Assembly: GCF_010389155.1 (NCBI RefSeq)
Contig: NC_057762.1
Location: 4,079,513-4,143,512 of the forward strand
Length of the DNA: 64,000 bases
Reading direction: 5' to 3'
Source of the DNA: Erigeron canadensis
Lineage: Eukaryota > Streptophyta > Magnoliopsida > Asterales > Asteraceae
Shown here in pieces: positions 58,648-64,000 of this stretch. Each line of letters begins with the position of its first letter. Position 1 is the stretch's first letter. Below the pieces are notes generated by a model that saw only the letters and a list, made by a program, of their open reading frames with translations, was not told the DNA's origin and searched no databases. The position numbers and the translations under genes were made by a program.

Positions 58648-59121
58648 TCTATACTTTTATACTATCTTATAAAGCATTTTGCCTTCTTATTTTTTAGGAA
58701 AAGATGATTTGAACTACCTAAATTACCCTTCTTCTTTATTTACTAATTTAAACATCTCTACCTAGTATACCTAATATACCCTTAAATCTAAACCACTCAT
58801 TTTCCTTTCTTTCCTCATATCTCAACCATTCATTTTTTTTTCTTTCTTCCATAAATCATTTTATTCTTCTAATTTATTCAAAACCTTTTATCTCCAAATT
58901 CATAAACCGATCAATTATAAAAAAACAAATTGTATGAGTGTTCTTAAAATTTCATGCTCTTTCATTAGAGAGATCATTCGATATACTTTCGACGATTTTT
59001 TAAATCCGAGGGCGGAACCCGTACAGCTAAGGCATTTGGCTATCACACTCTATGACTTATCACCTCCTATAATCTATCACCCCCACCATCTCAACGCCGC
59101 AACGCGCAGACACTATTGTCG
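58648..59121 (+). mobile_element. Helitron-like element (474 bp)
   Basis: The plus strand starts A|TCTATACTTTTATACTATC then TTATAAAGC, and ends CGCAACGCGCAGACACTATT, then GTCG followed by T. Interior sequence is shared with 51,115-51,527 and 60,465-60,838. The 70-aa ORF here is not a gene. Confidence 0.6.
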
Positions 59122-59359
59122 TATTATAAAGCAAAAAGGAAAATGATTTATCTTACTAAAAAATTAGTTTAAAAATCTTCCTAATAGCTTTAGATGGTGA
59201 CATGTGGATACCACTAATTCTCTTTCCTAATCTCACCCCCTGACTTTTCACATGTTACAATCCTATTAATTGGGAGGATTTTTAGGCTAACAACCTAGGA
59301 GGATTAATCATTACCCAAACAAATGATAAACGCCTAATTCGTACAACTTTAAGATATAA
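59122..59359. other. Intergenic, no gene seen
   Basis: AT-rich; nothing recognised. Confidence 0.35.
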
Positions 59360-60456
59360 AAAGGACATGTTTTGTGAAGATTAATAGATGATTAGGGTGT
59401 GTTTATGTTTGATTAAGTGTTTCAGGTCATAAGTTGTGAGTTGGAGCTAAAAGGATCAAGTAAAAGTCAAAGGAAGTCAAAACTGAAATTCTGAAGAAAC
59501 AAAGGGCGTAAGCTACGCTGGAAGGAGCCGTAGGTTACGCCAAGTGAAATCTGAAGGGGCATAGGTTACGCCCAGATGAGCCGTAACTTACGCCAGGTCA
59601 TTGTGCAGAATTCCGAATTTGGAGGATTTAATTAATTTTCAGTTTATATCACTTCTATTCACGACTTGGGAAGTTACAACTCATATTATTCACTCACAAT
59701 AGCAGTTCCTAAAATAGAGAAGACCCCAATATCATCATCAAATCACCAATTCATGATGATGACAATTCAAATTGAAGATTCAATGATGAAGATGATATGC
59801 TAGATTTTCTTTTGATCATTCTCATATAAACAATTATGTAAGACATTTATGTTCAACCTTTCTCATATTCATGTTCGATTAGATGTTTAATTTCTCATTA
59901 GTCTTTTAACATCTAATGTTTTTTGGATTGTTTGAATTATTACTTGTTTATGATTTTGAATGAAATTCATCTATCACTTGATTTTAATTTGTTAAGTAAT
60001 CATTGATTATTGAATGAATCTCTCATGAACTTGTAATTTTACTTTAATGAATTGAAAATCTAGTTGTGTCAATTCCCCGGTTTTCGTTATTGTGAATCAT
60101 CACAACCGATTACTTTAGTTCTTAAGTTCATTCAATCCAAACATTATAATGAATCATGTCTATGTGATTCCCAACGAATATAAGTTAGGTTACATATTTG
60201 AAAGCATAATTAGTAGCATGAGAATGGTCTACTTTGTTTAATTGAATTACTGTGTTAAGTTCATAATTAATTTTAGTGTTTAATCAAATCAATCATCAAA
60301 TCGGTTTTACATTTATGTTTAGTTCAATTAACTGTTCAAATAGTTTAGCACTTTCCCATGATTCCATGGGGATACGAGTATACGACACTCGACTTACCCA
60401 TACTAAGTAGTGGCATTTAGTTTTATTTTTGATTGGTCCAACGACATCGATCAACA
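59360..60456 (+). mobile_element. LTR-like sequence (Ty3/gypsy type, solo)
   Basis: Non-coding. Near 59,510-59,600 there are four variants of a motif like GGCGTAAGCTACGC / GCCGTAGGTTACGCC. Near the right end CCATGGGGATACGAGTATACG, then CTCGACTTACCCATACTA, resembles a block common near the 3' end of plant gypsy LTRs. Possible TG…CA limits are about 59,370 and 60,456, but no target duplication was found. Confidence 0.4.
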
Positions 60457-60464
60457 AGAAGCCC

Positions 60465-60838
60465 TTATCTAAATTTTAAGTTTCAACATTTACTTTCCCA
60501 AAATGTCCTCTATTATCTATATATTTACCTAAAATAACTATTTTACTCTTTCTCTCTCTTCAAATTTCAACCAATCATTTTTTTCTCTCTCCTCCAAAAT
60601 CATTTATTCCTCCAATTCATTCAAAATCTTTTATCTCAAAAACCGTACATCGATAAATTATAATAATTATATGAGTTTTCTTAAAATTTCATGTTTTTTC
60701 ATTAAAGATGTCATTTGATATACTTTCGACGAATTTTTAAATCCGAAGGCGGACGACTAAGGCATTTGGCTATCACAATCTATGACCTATCACCGCCACC
60801 AACTCGACGGCCGCCGCAACGTGCGGCTACCGTTCTCG
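60465..60838 (+). mobile_element. Helitron-like element, CTCG-ending, 5'-truncated
   Basis: Lacks the TCTATACT start but shares the interior with the 51,115 and 58,648 copies. It ends CCGCCGCAACGTGCGG, then CTACCGTT and CTCG followed by T. Confidence 0.6.
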
Positions 60839-61080
60839 TACTATATTAAAAAAAATCTCCTTGTTGAAAGTTACATTGGAGAATTGTCTAAAATGCCTTT
60901 AATAATTAAATTACACTCTCAGTACTTTATCTTTTAAAATATCTCTATTAATCATTTAAATCAATTACTTTTACATATATTATTTACACCACTCAACACC
61001 ACCTCTACCACCAACAATCGACCCCACCACCACACCGTCACCGCCATGACCACTGCCGCATTGCGTGGGTACTGTGCTAG
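60839..61080 (+). mobile_element. Non-autonomous Helitron, CTAG-ending
   Basis: Begins directly after the preceding element (TACTATATTAAAAAAA, a worn family start). It ends with the hairpin CCGCATTGCGTGGG, then TACTGTG and CTAG followed by T. The interior has the family's ACCACCACC run. Confidence 0.6.
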
Positions 61081-61628
61081 TTTTAATATAAGACGAATGG
61101 TTAAATAGATGGATTTAAATTGAAAAATATAGGTAAATCAAATTATAAGAATCTATAATATAAAAAAAAACAAAATTTTGATAACATAGTTATTTTCGAA
61201 AATATCTTACATGGTAACCTCACAATTTTTTTTAATAATTATCTTTTTTTTTATTTAGTTGTTTTATAACATTGTCTTCTAACTTTTTATTTATAATCGT
61301 TTTACTTTGAAGTTTTTCTAAAACCTAACCAAGCCTAATGTAGAACATTTTTTTTATCCAACTAAATGTCATAATTATCAATGACGTCTCACTAATTTTA
61401 TTATAATTTTCTTTTTAACTTACTCATTAACAGTTGTTACAATTTAAATATGATTTCAAAAAACCATTGGTACATTATTGATTATATCCAATTTACTTTT
61501 GTTTTCATAATTGTGTTTCGTTATTATTATTTATTAGTATGAGTTCAGTAATAACAGTTAAACATATGTATAGTAAACGAAATGATATGTAACACCATCA
61601 ATTTGGTCAACATTTTTACGTTTTTTTA
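61081..61628. other. Intergenic, no gene seen
   Basis: AT-rich; nothing recognised. Confidence 0.35.
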
Positions 61629-61836
61629 TTATGTAAAGGGGGATGGGAATATAAGGCTGTCGGGTATCTAAGCTTAGGTGTGAAACACTCACATATTGTT
61701 TTTTTAATCCATAAAAATCATGGGGGCCCATTCATTTATTCATTAAACAAGAAATAATAAAATATTAGTATGTGAGGGGTTCCACACCTAAGCTTAGGTA
61801 TCGGACAGCCTTATATTCCCTTTTCCCTTATGTAAA
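61629..61836. mobile_element. Mutator-type MITE with perfect 9-bp TSD
   Basis: The element lies at 61,638-61,827 (190 bp). The left end is GGGGGATGGGAATATAAGG then CTGTC; inverted at the right end it is GGGAAAAGGGAATATAAGG then CTGTC. Both arms continue into the palindrome CCTAAGCTTAGG (left arm as CTAAGCTTAGGTGT). Flanking TTATGTAAA at 61,629-61,637 and 61,828-61,836 is an exact 9-bp duplication, as for Mutator-like elements. Confidence 0.85.
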
Positions 61837-61989
61837 TACATTTTTGCCCGAGTGTTGGTCACTTTTTCTAAAAAAAATTCAAATTATAGCATGTACACAA
61901 TTGTATGGTTCTTTATTTTTATCATCACTTTTTATAAAGATGTAGGTAGTGTTTTTTTTTATGTTTATCTTTTTGTATCTCATATCCTT

Positions 61990-62038
61990 AATATCTTTAA
62001 TATGCCCGAGTATCACCCCGGCCCGGTTTATAAGCTAG
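61990..62038 (+). mobile_element. Possible Helitron 3' end
   Basis: CACCCCGGCCCGG, then TTTATAAG and CTAG followed by T, has Helitron-like order, but the hairpin is weak and no 5' end was found. Confidence 0.3.
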
Positions 62039-62262
62039 TATAAATTTAAAACATTATATGAATTTTTGCAATTAATAAATTAAGTAAATTTAATTACTAT
62101 ATATATATAGAGAGAGGGGTAACTGGAAATTATAGAATCTAGAATATAAACTAGAAGGTACACATGTTGATCATCAGTTTTGTTTTGTTATATTGGTTGG
62201 AGATAAGATATATACAGTTAAAAATGTTAAATGTCAAAAATTATTCTTAGTTTTTTTTATGA

Positions 62263-62646
62263 CTAGCCTAGTAGCATTGTACCCGCGCAATGCGGCGGGG
62301 CATAGGAAAAAAACGTTGGTTTGGTACCGTGTTATTATATGAATGTATAATTCAACTCAAGTGTTTCTTAGTCCGGCTGAAAGTGCAAACCGCCGTTGAT
62401 GTTTTAGAGTGAGCGTTTTTTTATGTTGATTTATTATTATATTCAGTAACGCACGTGTGTTTTTTGGTATACTATGTGAGCAACTTCAGGGAAGAGAAGG
62501 GACACATGTAAAGTTTTTTTTAAGGGTATTTTTAAAATTTCAGGAAAGTGTTTGATGGTAGTATAGATTAGAATGGTAAATTAGAAATTATAAAGGTAGA
62601 CTGTTAAATGTTTTGGAGGGTAGTTTGTTTATATAGATAGTATAGA
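62263..62646 (-). mobile_element. Non-autonomous Helitron (about 384 bp)
   Basis: The minus strand starts TCTATACTATCTATATAAAC (preceded by T, not A). It ends CCGCCGCATTGCGCGGG, then TACAATG, with CTAG followed by T a few bases on. Confidence 0.6.
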
Positions 62647-62885
62647 ATAGGAAATAATAGCACGCATTTTTTTTATTTTTAGTAAACAAATAGTTTTTAA
62701 TGTTTATAAATTTAGGAAGATCTTGCCATTATAACCTAAATAAGTCAGTTACAAATTAATTAAAAACACAACACCAATAGGGCTTATATAATAGTTAGTG
62801 TGTATATATTGGGGTTACACAACATCACATTCATTTCATCTAATTGATACATATATACTGCCGCCTTCTATATTGTGATCGAAAG

Positions 62886-63149
62886 ATGGACACGGCTGGC
62901 AACGAAGGATCCACTTCCGTAAAGAAAAATCATAATAATAATGACAAGCATTTCGAGATCAAAAAATGGAACGCTATTTCTCTATGGGGATGGGGTATCT
63001 AACCTTTTTTTCTTCTTTCTTCTTTCTTCTTTCATTTTCGTTCGCTTTTTATATGATTATTATTATGTTTGTTTGTTTATGATTATGTTTAGAGATAGAC
63101 AACGTGGAGAGATGCGCAATTTGTAGGAACCATATCGTGGCGGAGTCAT
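62886..63149 (+). CDS. RBX1: Second RBX1-like gene, first two exons (partial)
   Basis: Exon 1 (62,886-62,994) begins MDTAGNEGSTSVKK and contains DKHFEIKKWNAISLWGW; exon 2 (63,093-63,149) reads EIDNVERCAICRNHIVAES. Intron phases match those of the copy at 53,813. Here the Trp codon that is TAG in the first copy is TGG. The remaining RING exons are not found in the last 850 bases. Intron 2 of the first copy is 1.26 kb, so exon 3 probably lies beyond the window. The protein diverges from canonical RBX1 (WGWGEIDNVE for WAWDIVVDN) and has an insertion before the next Cys, so function is uncertain. Confidence 0.75.
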
Positions 63150-64000
63150 GTCAGTATTCTCTTCCCTTGACTCGTTTATATCAATATATTTACTGGAACT
63201 AATACCCATACGATGTACCAATTAACGGTATATATGTACTGACATATATCCTTTGAAATATTCTACCGATCTACGTAAATTTGTTTCTCAAGTTTTGTTT
63301 ATATAAAGAGTTTTAATATTTAGATTTTTATATACATTAGAAAAAAATTTCAAAATTTACCTTACTGAACTTTAAAATATTTGTAGTTTTATTAATAGAT
63401 TTATTTTGAAGTATTTAAATTTAAATTTAAATATAAGATAAATAAATAATAAATTAAACATATGTAGATTTACAGATAGTCCATATAAATATGTATAACA
63501 AACATCAGAGACCGCTAAATCTTGAATCATCTAAAACTAAACTCCAGGTTTAGTTTTCTTGTGTGGATAGAACAAAACCAAACAAAACTATTTTCGTTGA
63601 AAACCAAGAAATCTCTTTAATATTTTTGTTTGAATGAAAAGTTGAAAACCAAGAAATCTCTTTAATATATATTTTTGCCGTTAAAATAAAACCACTTTTG
63701 ATTTCTTCGTTTTATTTTCGTTGAACTTTTGACGGAGCCAATTAGCCAAAGGGTTGTAAACATTTGTATAGTGTAATAAATAATAAATAGGATATATTAT
63801 AGAGAATAATAAAGGTTTATTCACGTATCAAATACACGGATTATATATAACATTTTAAAGATATAATCAATTATAAATGTAAAAATATAAATAAAAACAA
63901 ATTGAAAAGAATATACTTCTAAAATATTGAATAAATATATTTTATTTTATATTATGAAAAAACTTTTTTTTACACAATATTTCATATGATGAAACTTTTT
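63150..64000 (+). other. Presumed intron 2 of the second RBX1-like gene
   Basis: AT-rich; no RBX1 exon 3 coding sequence seen before the window ends. AAAACCAAGAAATCTCTTTAA is repeated at 63,600 and 63,646. Confidence 0.45.

Overview
This is nuclear DNA from a flowering plant. The genes have spliced, phase-consistent GT-AG introns, encode plant families (alpha-expansin, U-box E4 ligase, FBD-type F-box protein), and sit in AT-rich sequence full of plant transposons: Ty1/copia, Ty3-like LTRs, LINE, SINE, hAT, Mutator-like and Helitron. Protein and repeat style suggest a eudicot, possibly Asteraceae; that placement is an impression, not a proof. Most short ORFs in the window are chance or transposon-derived.

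Layout. 0-4 kb: an alpha-expansin gene on the minus strand (three exons, 253 aa). 4-13.4 kb: no host gene. This stretch holds small Helitrons, a T-rich block, a 440-bp foldback made from the 3' end of a hAT transposase gene, and a 2.3-kb array of short palindromes with a large inverted repeat at its core. 13.4-17 kb: a truncated copia gag-protease region split by a Ty3-type LTR. 17-23.4 kb: TAD3/ADAT3, the non-catalytic subunit of the tRNA A34 deaminase (nine coding exons, 425 aa), with a Helitron and a hAT MITE in its introns. 24-26 kb: a tandem-repeat array and a Helitron. 27.2-33.3 kb: the ubiquitin-chain elongation factor E4 (UFD2/PUB1; 16 exons, 1005 aa). 33.6-36 kb: LINE, hAT and SINE remnants.

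36.8-45.3 kb: an F-box/FBD gene relic interrupted by a 6.55-kb copia element at 37,250-43,801. The element has near-identical LTRs, a 5-bp target duplication, a primer-binding site and a polypurine tract, but a thoroughly decayed gag-pol. 45.6-47.1 kb: SINE, LINE tail and a 3-ketoacyl-CoA synthase fragment. 47.8-51 kb: a SpoU/TrmH-family RNA 2'-O-methyltransferase with a probable organelle-targeting first exon (six exons, 359 aa). 51.1-53.2 kb: a cluster of four Helitron-like elements.

53.8-56.4 kb: an RBX1-like RING-box gene whose five exons are all present, but codon 39 is TAG and one zinc-ligand His is Tyr. 62.9 kb to the end: the first two exons of a second RBX1-like copy, running off the window. 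Between them lie MITEs, a foldback element, a SINE, more Helitrons and an LTR-like block.

Two intact genes act on tRNA/rRNA (TAD3 and SpoU). Several loci belong to the ubiquitin system (E4, F-box relic, RBX1 pair). There is no operon logic; this is ordinary plant gene neighbourhood. The most unusual structures are the palindrome array and foldback at 11-13.4 kb, the young-looking but coding-dead copia insertion, the hAT-derived hairpin, and a Helitron-like family whose copies end in CTCG instead of CTRR.
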